Counted from the first letter of the stretch, positions 35,116 to 45,211 are shown. The stretch: DNA of 64,000 bases from Kappaphycus alvarezii (GCA_002205965.3 NADL03000142.1:149649-213648), one strand, 5' to 3'. Notes: generated by a model from the sequence alone, not told the origin. Program-made: numbers and translations.

Positions 35116-35975
35116 TGACTACGTCGCAACTGCACTTGCCATGCCCGCGCAGTTCCTCTCTCAAGTAAGACATACTCATCACCTTGCTGGTCGCACTGTA
35201 GCAATAAAAATAAAGTGCTCCTATGATTCTGAGCATCCTCAGGAGATACAATGGGACCTGGACGCGGCAATGCCATCAACGGGAAAAAGGCTCACCATGT
35301 TCGTCGAGAGATCTCAGGTATTTACAAGTATATCCATGACGAAGACGCTGACATACTTCTGTTTGAAAACTTTTTCATGAGAGCCGAATAGACTTTGACC
35401 AGTTGCACACGATAACTAAAACGGCCAGCTTCGTCCTTTGAACTACTTCGGAAGCGATGAAAGACACATCAATATACGCAGAGGTCATAGAATATCCAGC
35501 CAGGAGTTGCTATTATTCCCCCTTAAAGTCTTAAGTGGTTCAAATGAGGGGAGTTTAGGAGTGGAGAACATTGCATTAAGATACAGGATCTCGCCTTGAT
35601 CTGTTTCAACTACTTCAGACATAGCATTACAGCTCTAAATTCCGTTTTTTATCCGTATCTCCTGCGATTCTCCATTGGCCCGGAATTTAGGAGCGTTAAT
35701 TGATGGAAGGTCTGCTTATAGGGTTTCCGAGATGCATGCATTTTTTGAAAATGCGAACCAGAACCACCGATGGCTCCTTCAAGATGTGGAAGAGCAAGAA
35801 AGGTCATACGGTGGTTATAAAAAATCCATTGCTTTTCTGTAATAGTGTCCTGTGACCTTTCTGGACGAATCATTCGCATTGATATGACCAACAAAGGAGC
35901 AAATTCAGATCGAAATATGTACATGGGTTTAGACATGTACAAAAAGAGGGAAACAATTCTTGTCCCCAGGACAAC
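35116..35975. other. unassigned stretch between gypsy C and A
   Basis: No recognised gene. Short open frames occur at 35141-35380 (plus) and 35649-35942 (minus) without known motifs. Confidence 0.5.
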
Positions 35976-36308
35976 ATGGCATGGCTGATATGGGACCCGC
36001 GGGAGATGGGGAAGTTATCGTCCAGTTTTGGCAAAACGATAGTACTTCCTGGATGTATCGAACCGTTTACAATCTCGATATTAGAAGATAAAGGATGGTC
36101 AACGAATGGGGAATTGGTTTTATCAAAACGCCGGTATAGAATCTTTCTTGGTCGTTGGCAGTTTGACACGGAGCTATTCCCTCTCTCTTATTACTGTATT
36201 GGAATGCTGCCGAACTGGATATTTGACAGACGCGGATTTGCACTCCAGGCAATCGAGAAGTATCATGAGAAACTAAAACGCCACGCCCAGTCTGAGGACG
36301 ACGACTAG
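35976..36308 (+). CDS. hypothetical protein, 110 aa
   Basis: An open frame starting MAWLIWDPREMGKL and ending in an acidic SEDDD tail before TAG. It has aromatic-rich middle segments (RYRIFLGRWQFD, FPLSYYCIGMLPNW) and a basic C-terminal helix with EKYHEKLKRH. The Met is simply the first in the frame. The frame is open upstream, and a CCCCAG just before it could be a splice acceptor, so it may be a last exon. No family is recognised. It lies in the 1.4 kb of apparently non-element DNA between gypsy C and A. A minus-strand frame overlaps it. Confidence 0.3.
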   Translation: MAWLIWDPREMGKLSSSFGKTIVLPGCIEPFTISILEDKGWSTNGELVLSKRRYRIFLGRWQFDTELFPLSYYCIGMLPNWIFDRRGFALQAIEKYHEKLKRHAQSEDDD

Positions 36309-36538
36309 TTGAAATTTTCCCCTGGTGACAGTCATCAGCTTCGCTAGTGTTAGTTGCGACGTTGGAATTGCCGTCGCCTGTATTCGTTTGCGCCCCAGGT
36401 GCAGTTATTGGAGCGAGCAGCTGAGGAAAAATTTTATTGGTTGCTCTCATGTTCTTGGTAGCCCGGAGGTGGAGGGAAGGGGTATTTATAAATTTTTCTT
36501 CACTGCATACAGAGCCACGAAGGCGTAACATTGCTGAC
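36309..36538. other. short unassigned flank of gypsy A
   Basis: No gene seen. It is continuous with 43991 onwards before the insertion of A. Confidence 0.5.
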
Positions 36539-36543
36539 ATTGC

Positions 36544-37258
36544 TGATAGGTAAATCGTCGGGAGAAGAGATACTTAGAACCAACTACCCAAGACGGAGGT
36601 GTTGCGAGCGACAAAAGTGCTACCGTGGTATAGTTGAACAAATAAAAAGGAGTGTATATGGGAGAGAGTTGAGAGGGCTACAAGCAAGTATAAAAGGGGC
36701 AGGGTCTACCACTGATGCTCTGCGACCAGCTTAGGAAAAATTTTTCGAGGGTCTGAAGTTGACTTCAACTTCCTACTACTCGGAGCTTGACCTGAAGTTG
36801 TCTGCCAACTTGCTTGACCTCTCAAGGAGGAAGCACTTTACTCAGCTTATATAGACCTTTCGGCTAATCTAAAGTCTCAATCAAACATACTAAATACCAT
36901 AAAACGCATTCACGGGAATCGTGTGAACCAGAGAGACCATTAGAAGATATTTCCTCAAGGTAAATATCTAGGTGCCATACCCATGCCAGCCACCCATCGG
37001 CCAGGGGTGGGAATTGATGTGGCCATTATATAGACCTTTCAGAGTCACTCGTAGTATCACCCACAACCTAGAACTGTACTGACATCCACTATGACAGCGT
37101 GTCCTAAAATAAAAAATCAACCGATGAATTTGCCACACTCACCCAAATTAAAAATATCTTGCAAATTCAAAAACTGTAAAAATATCTTCCCAGTTCCAAT
37201 ACTGTATACAATTATGGTCCTCATCTAAATTTTTTCGTGTGCGAATTTGCGCACATCA
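36544..37258 (-). repeat. 3' LTR of gypsy A
   Basis: It runs TGATAGGTAAATCG to GCGCACATCA. It is almost identical to 43276-43985 apart from small indels. Confidence 0.95.
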
Positions 37259-37271
37259 CGCCCTCCCGCTC
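37259..37271 (-). other. polypurine tract of gypsy A
   Basis: The minus strand reads GAGCGGGAGGGCG immediately before the TGATGTGC start of the 3' LTR. Confidence 0.85.
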
Positions 37272-37291
37272 AAGACGAACGTCCCGGCTCG

Positions 37292-37708
37292 TCACTGCTC
37301 TTGTTGTTCTTGTGGGAGTTCTATCCATTCATCAGGGAGAGTATAGGGTTCACTATAAGGATATGGTAGTAGCTCATTTCCAATATGATGAGAGAGTGTG
37401 TACCGTGCGATGACCGGCTCATCTCCTTGGTCAAGAGTTTCGTAGATTCGGCGTATGGTTTCATAGTGTTCTCTAATGAGCTCCTCCCGTTTCACTTCTC
37501 CAAACCTTCCAAATGTGAGGTAGTAAACGTAGTATGCAAACTTTTCTGGCAACGGGTCCAGAAACGGGTATCTGAAGGAGAAAAAAACTCGCAACATAAG
37601 GACTGAGTCCTCACGAGTAAGGTGCGCCCCGTGAATGGTCTGGAAGCACATGCAAATACTAATGGCAAAAAAGGAAATTACTTCTGCTTCTCGAGGGTCC
37701 TCTGTCAT
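37292..37708 (-). CDS. gypsy A second C-terminal domain (D2), unknown function
   Basis: A 138-residue open frame. Its first Met overlaps the stop of the preceding frame (AATGA). It resembles D1: VISFFAISICMCFQTIHGAH matches VIIHFYINICLCFRTLNGPL, then LLRVFFSF-type and GRFGEV...HHIGNELLPYPYSEPY segments in the same order. Homology with D1 continues upstream of the Met (RRWLRE) in this frame, and element C has the linker and D2 in one frame. I therefore infer that A lost one base near 37732 and that D2 was fused to pol. The protein is mainly helical by composition, with a conserved Trp and aromatic residues. No known family is recognised. Confidence 0.75.
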   Translation of the reverse strand: MTEDPREAEVISFFAISICMCFQTIHGAHLTREDSVLMLRVFFSFRYPFLDPLPEKFAYYVYYLTFGRFGEVKREELIREHYETIRRIYETLDQGDEPVIARYTLSHHIGNELLPYPYSEPYTLPDEWIELPQEQQEQ

Positions 37709-38352
37709 TTCGCGAAGCCAACGTCTAATTGGTAGCGTCCAATAATTAAGGATGCATAGTTTCCCCCTGGGAGACTAGGCGGTGTTTGAGGCGATCTTCT
37801 TGGCGATCTTCCTCGCTGCTCCCGACGCCTTGCCCTCTTCGATGATCCGCCCCGATCACTTGATGGTCCAGCTCGTATCATCATCACGGCCTCGGGAGGA
37901 TCCTGGTCTTCGGCTGAGGTTGTGTTTCTGAGCGGAGCAACGTAAGGTTCCCATAGAGGATATGGGACCAGTCGATATTCCATATCAGGGGGCAAGCTGT
38001 AACCTCTCAGTCGCACATCTTGGTTGTTCTTGAGAAATACGTAAACTGGACGGATAATGTTCAGATATGTTTGCGACAAGTCTCCGATAGCTACCATTCC
38101 ATACCTCCCTATAGAGTAATGATATATGACTTCCACAAACTCTGGACCTGCTTCCGTGAACCTTCCGTTTTGGAATGAGAATAGAACTCTGATCAATAGT
38201 CGGAAATCTTCTTGAGGTAGCAATGGTCCGTTCAACGTACGAAAACATAGGCATATATTAATGTAGAAATGGATGATTACGTGGAGTTCGTAGTAGTCAC
38301 GCGTAATCGAGATGATCCATTCCCAGGCCCTTTTTCCTCCCATAGGAATCAT
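37705..38352 (-). CDS. gypsy A first C-terminal domain (D1) plus basic linker
   Basis: The frame starts MIPMGGKRAWEWIISI and holds D1 to about residue 130: FYINICLCFRTLNGPLLPQE, VLFSFQNGRF, GPEFVEVIYHYSIGRYG and YSLPPDMEYRLVPYPLWEPY. A linker of about 70 residues rich in Arg and Ser (SSKRARRREQRGRSPRRSP) follows. In element B the same sequence is the direct C-terminal continuation of pol, so the separate start here is caused by a frameshift near 38375. Function unknown. The basic linker could bind nucleic acid. Confidence 0.75.
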   Translation of the reverse strand: MIPMGGKRAWEWIISITRDYYELHVIIHFYINICLCFRTLNGPLLPQEDFRLLIRVLFSFQNGRFTEAGPEFVEVIYHYSIGRYGMVAIGDLSQTYLNIIRPVYVFLKNNQDVRLRGYSLPPDMEYRLVPYPLWEPYVAPLRNTTSAEDQDPPEAVMMIRAGPSSDRGGSSKRARRREQRGRSPRRSPQTPPSLPGGNYASLIIGRYQLDVGFAK

Positions 38353-38855
38353 TCTATAGTTAAAGATGAGTATGCCCGTGGTTGCGCATAGTCCTGTGTG
38401 AGAAGGAATTCTTCAGGCCTCTGATGGTAAGGGACCAGACGACGTGCATGGATTGCCCTCCTTGATCTCTTCCCTGAGCTTGAACAGAGCTTATAATGCG
38501 GGTGTCTTTCCTCCGTGACGATGCAAGGGTTCGAGTACTTTGTTTGGAAAGCCGGCCACTTCACAGCCTGTTGCATTGCTTTTCCGTGTGCTACAAGTAC
38601 TTTAGAGCCGACTGAGAAAGTTTGGACTGGAGGCTCTTCATCCTTATTTCTTGTCTGTGTTAGCGCGCGGTGTGATCTCCAGCTTTCGGTGGCCAGTAGT
38701 TCGACCTCTCTACTCTCTTCATCGATAACATTTGTTTCCATATCTCTCTGTAACATTCTAGGAGCTCTTCCGTACATTAGCTCAAACGGTGACCGTCCAC
38801 TTCTTCCTCTTCTTCGCGATAGCCGTATAACACTTTTGGTAAGGCATCTTCCCAC
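38349..38855 (-). pseudogene. gypsy A integrase C-terminal region
   Basis: It carries GRSPFELMYGRAPRMLQ, the usual end of the integrase core, then VGSKVLVAHGKA and HPHYKLCSSSGKRSRRAIHA, a small beta-rich region found after many gypsy integrases, and ends at a frameshift. It is separated from the main pol frame by an indel near 38850. Confidence 0.8.
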
Positions 38856-41112
38856 TGGATTTCATTCTCGACATAGTTTTCGATATTGATCGTTTGATGG
38901 TTCCAACCATCCTCTCCGCTTTCCCGTTTGACATAGGAGCATATGCGAGAACTGTCTTTAGCTGAATACCTTTTTCTTCCAAGAAACGAAGCAGTGAAGT
39001 TGCAGTAAAACAAAGTGCGTTATCCGAGATGATCCTTTTTGGAAGACCAAACGGTTCAATTATTTCTTTTTCGATGAATCTCAGGACCACTTCAGCATTG
39101 GCCTCCTCAACTGCAACTGCTATTGGCCATCCAGTAAGATGTTCCACCCCTATAAGGAGATATTTGTTTCCGGAAGAGGTTTCCTTGAATGGGCCGGCAA
39201 AGTCAATTGAAAAGGTTTCAAAGAGACCGGAAACTGGAAAGCCTAGAGTTGTCTTATACTTTCGTATTGGCGTGAATTTTTGACAGTTGTCGCAGCTTTT
39301 CACGAAGTTATAGACGTCCTTATGGATACTGGGCCACCAGAATCTCTCAGTAACGAATTTCTTGGTTGTTTCGAGATCCCAATGCCCTAACTCATCATGA
39401 AAAGTCCTCAAGATCTTCATTCTTTCTTTCAAAGGGGCCACTAGTCGAGGACCGGCTTTCGTGTGTCGGAAGAGTTTCCCATTCCATAGTGTAAAAGCCT
39501 TTTGATTCCTGCGTACCCAATTTCTGTGTTCAATATCAACCTTTCTCATTTCTAGTCCATCCAGGAATTTAATTAGTCCGTCAATATTAGCTTCGTACTC
39601 GTTATTGTTCGGCACTTGCACCTCGGCAACTCCGACGATGTTCTCGGAAGCTTTTTCATTTGGAATCAGTGGATCCCTCAAGCGGGATAGGTAGTCGGCA
39701 GGCTGATTATTGCGTCCGGGCCTATACACAATTTCAAACCGATATTCTGCGAAAATGTCGAGCCATCGGGCCAAGCGGTGATGTACATCTTTCTTTTGGA
39801 ATGCTGTCTTAAGTGCCTGGTGATCAGTTATCAAGACAAATTTCTCGAGTGATAAAAGGTATACGCGAAACTTTTTCAGTGCGAAGACAACAGCGAGCGC
39901 TTCTTTTTCGCAGACTGAGTATCTCCTTTCCGCATCATTCAGAGTGCGACTTGCGAATTGAACCGGGTGTAGTCTTCCGTTTTCATCTTTTTGGGACAAA
40001 ACGGCACCCAAAGACCGTTCTGAGGCATCTGTCTCCACAACAAATGGTCTCTTGAAATCTGGATACATGAGCACTGGGGGGACACATAGCTTATCTTTAA
40101 GCTCTTCAAATGCGGTTTGCATTTCCTTGTTCCATAAAAATTTTCCGTTCTTTGTTGTGCTGGCATGTAACGGTGCTGCAGTCTTGGCGAAATCTTTGAT
40201 AAATCTCCTGTAATATGAGGCCAGTCCTAAGAAGCTTCGAACCTCCGTCTTTGAAGCGGGCCTTGGTGCCAACTTGATTTTTTTCGTTTTCTCTGGATCC
40301 ACTTTAATTCCCTCTTGATCGACGATATGACCGAGTAATTGGATAGACGTTTTCGCAAAGAAGCATTTGCTTAACTTAATTTTCAGGCTGTACGCAGCTA
40401 TTTTCTCCACCACAGTCTTGACATGCGATATGTGCTGATCCAAGGTTTTTGAGAATATCACTACATCATCGATATAAACTCTTGCAAATGGAAGTCCTTT
40501 CAAAACCTCGTTCATCATTCTTTGGAATGTAGCTGGGGCATTCATGAGACCAAAAGGCATCACTTCGAACCTGAATGTACCGGCTTTGCTGGTAAAAGTT
40601 GTTTTTTCCTTGCATTTTTCATCCAATGGAATCTGCCAATAACCAGTGTAAAGATCAATTGAGGTGAAGTATCTCCCGTCCTTCAAGTCCTCGAGGATTT
40701 CCTCCATATTCGGAATCGGAAATCGATCGGGTATCATTCTCTGGTTCAGTTGTCGGTAATCGACGCAAAAACGCAGCTTTCCATCCTTCTTTGGTGCGAC
40801 CACAACTGGAAATGACCATGGGGATGAAACTGGCCGAATAATATCATTTTCCAGCATACTTGTAACATTCTCTGAGATAAATTGGTCATATTTTGGCGGT
40901 TGACGTCTAGGCCTGTGGTAAATTGGTTGAGTATCGGTAAGTTCAAATGAGTGAGTGACCGGTACACTTGCTTGTCTTAAATCTGATACACTCCATGCAA
41001 TTACTTCGGAAGATGTTAACATGTCGGATATTTCATTGAGGCGGGGGGGAAGGTGCTGTACTTTTTCTTGAATTTCTGCCATTTGGCGCCCTTTTCTTGA
41101 TCTCACCTCCAA
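38782..41112 (-). CDS. gypsy A pol: RT, RNase H and integrase
   Basis: A 776-residue open frame. After a short N-terminal segment come RT (VAPKKDGKLRFCVDYRQLN, then LPFARVYIDDVVIF with the catalytic Asp pair), RNase H (VETDASERSLGAVLSQ, CEKEALAVV, ITDHQAL) and integrase. The integrase shows its HHCC finger (FHDELGHWD...SCDNCQK) and D,D35E core (FSIDFAGPF, IISDNALCF, GKAERMVG). All catalytic residues are present. The frame ends early, since a missing base near 38880 relative to B diverts it into an unrelated tail. The sequence is nearly identical to B. Confidence 0.93.
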   Translation of the reverse strand: MEVRSRKGRQMAEIQEKVQHLPPRLNEISDMLTSSEVIAWSVSDLRQASVPVTHSFELTDTQPIYHRPRRQPPKYDQFISENVTSMLENDIIRPVSSPWSFPVVVAPKKDGKLRFCVDYRQLNQRMIPDRFPIPNMEEILEDLKDGRYFTSIDLYTGYWQIPLDEKCKEKTTFTSKAGTFRFEVMPFGLMNAPATFQRMMNEVLKGLPFARVYIDDVVIFSKTLDQHISHVKTVVEKIAAYSLKIKLSKCFFAKTSIQLLGHIVDQEGIKVDPEKTKKIKLAPRPASKTEVRSFLGLASYYRRFIKDFAKTAAPLHASTTKNGKFLWNKEMQTAFEELKDKLCVPPVLMYPDFKRPFVVETDASERSLGAVLSQKDENGRLHPVQFASRTLNDAERRYSVCEKEALAVVFALKKFRVYLLSLEKFVLITDHQALKTAFQKKDVHHRLARWLDIFAEYRFEIVYRPGRNNQPADYLSRLRDPLIPNEKASENIVGVAEVQVPNNNEYEANIDGLIKFLDGLEMRKVDIEHRNWVRRNQKAFTLWNGKLFRHTKAGPRLVAPLKERMKILRTFHDELGHWDLETTKKFVTERFWWPSIHKDVYNFVKSCDNCQKFTPIRKYKTTLGFPVSGLFETFSIDFAGPFKETSSGNKYLLIGVEHLTGWPIAVAVEEANAEVVLRFIEKEIIEPFGLPKRIISDNALCFTATSLLRFLEEKGIQLKTVLAYAPMSNGKAERMVGTIKRSISKTMSRMKSSGKMPYQKCYTAIAKKRKKWTVTV

Positions 41113-41466
41113 ATTTTGAAGGACCTTTCCGGCGTGCTCACATCTTCAGATATGGAATTCGATATATTCCTGTTTTCCTGCAATTGTAATCTTCTTTCAT
41201 GCCCGAATTCCGTCCTTTGATTCGATATTATCGCAAAAAGAAACACATTCAGGTGTCAAACCTACCCTAGAATTCCATTCTTCATCTGTTTCAAACCCAG
41301 AATCATAATCGTCCCATGCATGTTCAGTATCCCCCGAGCGTACCCTTCTCACTTCCGAAAGTGTTAGTTGGTTCGGAATCTTCGCTGTCATAGCTAGAAG
41401 TGAAATCTTCACTGTCCGTTTCTTAATCTTCCGGATGTGTGCTTTTGTCGAAATCCAGGGGCATCT
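41113..41466 (-). pseudogene. gypsy A acidic spacer between protease and RT
   Basis: The frame at 41197-41412 matches the B spacer: acidic residues with DDYDSGFETDEEWNSRVGL. In B this lies in the pol frame. In A an indel near 41430 gives TAA. Function unknown. Confidence 0.65.
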
Positions 41467-42214
41467 TCACGTTCTGCCGTCAACATTAACTGAAACGATT
41501 TGGTTGCCCAAGTCAATGCAGGTCCCTAGTCTTTCCATGGTAGGGCAGCCAATGATTGCATCGAAAGGGAGATCAGGCATGACAAGAAAGTCTAAATCAA
41601 CTTTAGAGTCCCCAAAGAACACGGAAACCTTGTCAACAGTGCCCATGCATTTTGATACGGTTCCATCCGCCACAGTTATTCTTCGAGTAGTTGGAATAAT
41701 TTCAAGACCTAGATCTGTCACCAAAGTTTCTGATAAGGTTTGGAACAGCGCCCGAATCGAAAAGAGCTTGGGTTTGCATTCCCAATACTTTGACTGGTAC
41801 TAGTTTAAGACGTCTTGGTGCTGTCGAGGCCGATTGAAGAAACAGTTTCTTACCCTTAGCGGACTTATTAGACCTGATAATTTTTTTGAGTTCTTTCTCG
41901 CGTCCTCTGCGTCGCCCCTCAAAAGTTGACCAAACGTTATCCCAGTTGGGGCTGATGCAAGCTCAGCCACCAAATTGTACTTCTTCACATATTCTAGTAC
42001 GTCCTTCGGGATACTCTTAAATTTCTTACTCTTTCGTCTTCTTGGCCGAAGTGTCCCTCCTGGAACAACTTGATCAACCTCTTGGTTCGAGGAGGTACAG
42101 GTGCTGGGATATGCTCCAGCATTCCATAATCTAGCCTAGGTTTTTCGATAAAATGTTCCCTTCCCCATCCCTTTTTGTCACATTACTTGACTGATTTCTT
42201 CAGCGATGGATACA
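41467..42214 (-). pseudogene. gypsy A protease region
   Basis: Frames at 41800-41988 and 41467-41724 match the intact B protease: YNLVAELASAPTGITFGQLL, then ITVADGTVSKCMGTVDKV and FLVMPDLPFDAIIGCPTM. The active-site DSG segment lies between them, across a frameshift near 41740. It ends at the same TGA as B. Confidence 0.8.
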
Positions 42215-43186
42215 TTACCGGCATCCGCAACCTTTGATCCTTCTGTTTTGTAAGATTTTCATCTCTGGTCCTGACTCACTCCTCGCGTCCGATAAATTTG
42301 CTCTTCTGTTGTCTTTAGACCAGCAGTTACTTTCATGATGCCCGTAACGACCGCACTTTCCACAACGAGTGTTTCTATGTGGATTATCAGGACACCTATT
42401 TGCAAAGTGTCCAGGCTTGTGACAGTAGGAACAGACTTCTGCGGCCTTGGGGGCCCCAGACTGGTTCTTCTTAATGGTAAGAGTAAGGCTTTCCAACTGC
42501 GAGGTTATCATGTCAAGTCGATTATCGAATCGGGTTTCCAACCTTTCTTCCAAGTTTTTGACATCGCTCCTGACTGATTCCAATGCTGCTGCGCTAGTCG
42601 CTGGCCTTTGATAATTCTTTTCAGGATGCACGATCGGCATAGATGTACGGGTTTCCCTCGGTATTTCACTTAGTGACTGAAACGTCTCCGAATTTTTGAC
42701 AAATTCTACTATGGTACCCTTCAGTTCATTAAAAGTGTGAGGGCCCTTGATGAGGAGGAAATCGGAGAGCCGCTTATCCCCCATCGCCGCCTTACGCAGC
42801 ATTCCGTACTTGGCTTGGGCGTTGAACCCAGCCTTTTCATAGAGATCACACAAGTATACCAATGAGCTTAACAAATCGTCGAAGTTGAGCCGGGCCTCTA
42901 TGGCGGTACGAATCATCTCATCTGGTTCTACCTGCTTAGCATATTCTTTCACAAGCCACTCACATACCTCACCGAAGTTACGCCCATTCCCGTTAAGAGA
43001 CCACCCGTTGATAAACTTGGCCTTATATTTGTGCTTTGCGTCACCATGAAGATAGGCGAAGATACTTTCGGCCTTCTCTTCATCGCTCTTCTCACGCATC
43101 ACAACGTTGACATATGTATAGAGAAACTCCTCAACGTCTTCATTCTTGCCCCCTGTGAACGTTATACGAGCAGCGTTGAGATCCAT
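42215..43186 (-). CDS. gypsy A gag
   Basis: A 323-residue open frame starting MDLNAARITFTGGKNEDVEE. Residues 1-160 form a helical capsid-like part. At about 200-245 is a coiled region (AAALESVRSDVKNLEERLE). At about 252-290 are two zinc knuckles, CSYCHKPGHFANRC and CGKCGRYGHHESNC. The start is the first Met, about 90 bp inside the 5' LTR. The last few residues differ from B because one base is missing in an A run near 42245. B shows that the frame should continue into the protease. This is the cleanest gag in the window. Confidence 0.92.
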   Translation of the reverse strand: MDLNAARITFTGGKNEDVEEFLYTYVNVVMREKSDEEKAESIFAYLHGDAKHKYKAKFINGWSLNGNGRNFGEVCEWLVKEYAKQVEPDEMIRTAIEARLNFDDLLSSLVYLCDLYEKAGFNAQAKYGMLRKAAMGDKRLSDFLLIKGPHTFNELKGTIVEFVKNSETFQSLSEIPRETRTSMPIVHPEKNYQRPATSAAALESVRSDVKNLEERLETRFDNRLDMITSQLESLTLTIKKNQSGAPKAAEVCSYCHKPGHFANRCPDNPHRNTRCGKCGRYGHHESNCWSKDNRRANLSDARSESGPEMKILQNRRIKGCGCR

Positions 43187-43255
43187 GATTACAGAAAAGA
43201 AATCCCCTCGAATGGTTCCCTAAGACTGCTCAACTCGAATACCTCGGGTGCAACC

Positions 43256-43273
43256 CCCTCCACAAGAGTACCA
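43256..43273 (-). other. primer-binding site of gypsy A
   Basis: The minus strand reads TGGTACTCTTGTGGAGGG two bases inside the 5' LTR. The same motif stands in B. It would pair with the 3' end of a tRNA ending in ...AGAGTACCA, whose identity I cannot assign. Confidence 0.75.
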
Positions 43274-43275
43274 AA

Positions 43276-43985
43276 TGATAGGGGTAAATCGTCGGGAGAA
43301 GAGATACTTAGAACCAACTACCCCAAGACGGAGGTGTTGCGAGCGACAAAAGTGCTACCGTGGTATAGTTGAACAAATAAAAAGGAGTGTATATGGGAGA
43401 GAGTTGAGAGGGCTACAAGCAAGTATAAAAGGGGCAGGGTCTACCACTGATGCTCTGCTTAGGAAAAAGTTCTTGGGTCTGAAGTTGACTCTCAACTTCC
43501 TACTACTCGGAGCTTGACCTGAAGTTGTCTGCCAACTTGCTTGACCTCTCAAGGAGGAAGCACTTTACTCAGCTTATATAGACCTTTCGGCTAATCCTAA
43601 AGTCTCAATCAAACATACTAAATACCATAAAACGCATTCACGGGAATCGTGTGAACCAGAGAGACCATTAGAAGATATTTCCTCAAGGTAAATATCTAGG
43701 TGCCATACCCATGCCAGCCACCCATCGGCCAGGGGTGGGAATTGATGTGGCCATTATATAGACCTTTCAGAGTCACTCGTAGTATCACCCACAACCTAGA
43801 ACTGTACTGACATCCACTATGACAGCGTGTCCTAAAATAAAAAATCAACCGATGAATTTGCCACACTCACCCAAATTAAAAATATCTTGCAAATTCAAAA
43901 ACTGTAAAAATATCTTCCCAGTTCCAATACTGTATACAATTATGGTCCTCATCTAAATTTTTTCGTGTGCGAATTTGGCACATCA
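43276..43985 (-). repeat. 5' LTR of gypsy A
   Basis: 710 bp, nearly identical to 36544-37258. It would drive transcription leftwards. Confidence 0.95.
43571..43581 (-). promoter_or_regulatory. possible TATA box in the 5' LTR of gypsy A
   Basis: The minus strand reads TCTATATAAGC about 300 bp before the LTR end. The same motif is kept in the B LTRs and in the fragment at 15740. No other promoter element is recognised. Confidence 0.4.
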
Positions 43986-43990
43986 ATTGC

Positions 43991-44949
43991 TTTGCCGATA
44001 TGACTACGCCAGTTGTCATGTAGTTGCCCTCTTAGTTATTGCTTCAAGGTGATGGCGCTCTGCCGCGTGCTCCCCTTTCAATCTCCTTTTCTTATCTGCC
44101 ACTTTTATTCTTCTAGCTCTTTCCTAATCTAGCCTGTGTTAAAAAGAACTCCTATTTGTATTTAGAAGCCTCTTTTCTCCACAATATCAACATCTCCGTT
44201 CCATCGGAGAACGATGATGCCGTTCCATCGGAGAACGATGATGCCTTTTGGCAGCCCACTGCAGATAAAAAAGCAGAGCTTGATCTAAGTGATGGGTGCA
44301 TCCCCTTGCTTTCCACCGGGGCGGACAGCAGCAACAAATCGGGAGTCGTCACCATCTTCGGAACATCCGGTTGAACGAGACGTGCTCGCTTCATGGCAGC
44401 GCTAGCGATATAAAGGATGTTCGCATGCTTACTTTACCCATGTATGAGCGACGCAATGACATCCCGCATGTCTCCTGCTCATCCAAAATAGATGCATCCG
44501 CAATATGGCGTGTGGCTGCATTTTGTGCAGCTGTCGAGAGAAGACTTTCCAAGGTTTTCCCTTTCTCTACCGCAGCCAAATTGCTGCAAGTTGGTTAATA
44601 ATCCACGCTTTCTCGGCCTTTACGGAACCAATTGGGCGTCTTTGGTCTTAACGGGGCTGGGCTCGAAAACAGAAGCGCATGCGGATCTTGATGCTGATGT
44701 AAAATCGTTCGTATTTTTAGTCGTCACTGCTTGTTGTTGATCCGAAGTAGCGGTATGTGGAGGAGCGGGGGAGGGCGGAGCTGAGTCGGTCCGCGTGTGA
44801 GTGACTCCCCCCCCACCTTTGGTGATGGTGGGGGTTTTGGAGTTGGTGGGGGGAGTTGTGGTGATGAAGGGGGTGGTGGTGTTGTAGACCTTGGCATGAA
44901 GCGGAAAACGTCGTGATACTTGTGCATGACAAAAATAGTGAGGCACTTT
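43991..44949 (-). other. unassigned stretch, possibly a broken minus-strand gene
   Basis: Minus-strand frames at 44620-44946, 44391-44579 and 44152-44394 follow one another and look protein-like (for example ESLLSTAAQNAATRHIADAS). A Pro/Thr-rich part comes from the GGGGGT-rich DNA at 44805-44880. On the plus strand 44156-44374 is also open. No family is recognised and neither strand is convincing. Confidence 0.25.
44198..44245. repeat. perfect 24-bp tandem duplication
   Basis: GTTCCATCGGAGAACGATGA followed by TGCC is repeated head to tail. In the plus frame it duplicates VPSENDDA, in the minus frame SSFSDGTA, so it keeps both frames. Confidence 0.9.
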
Positions 44950-45211
44950 TCAATCATTAAAGAACAAAATCGATTTTCTCAATGATGGTCAATCTTGTTT
45001 TCTTTAGTATTTGAAAGGTGCGGTTCGGCTATCCCTCGGTGTACGCTAAACGTGTCCGGGATAATGGGTAATGTCAGTCGTGTGCCGAAAGGGCTGGCCA
45101 AGTCCGATACATAACCGATGGTAAGATCGCAGGTAAGATTCGAAATTCACGATACACAAACTTCTGATACTGGCCACCCTATAGGATATTCCCGGCTACA
45201 ACCGGCCGTAT

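Larger units (their letters stand above)
36544..43985 (-). mobile_element. Ty3/gypsy LTR retrotransposon A
   Basis: A complete insertion of 7442 bp on the minus strand with 715 and 710 bp LTRs, TG...CA ends, primer-binding site, purine tract and a perfect 5-bp target duplication. The order is gag, protease, RT, RNase H, integrase, which defines Ty3/gypsy. Coding is interrupted by a few single-base indels relative to the sister copy B. LTR identity is very high, so the insertion is recent. Confidence 0.97.
36539..43990. other. target-site duplication of gypsy A (attgc)
   Basis: The five bases attgc occur at 36539-36543 and again at 43986-43990, exactly flanking the LTR ends. Confidence 0.95.

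Noticed and set aside
29048-35120. Target-site duplication for gypsy element C
   Set aside because: The outer five bases are gtgca and tgact, with no match. Decay or recombination between copies may have removed it.
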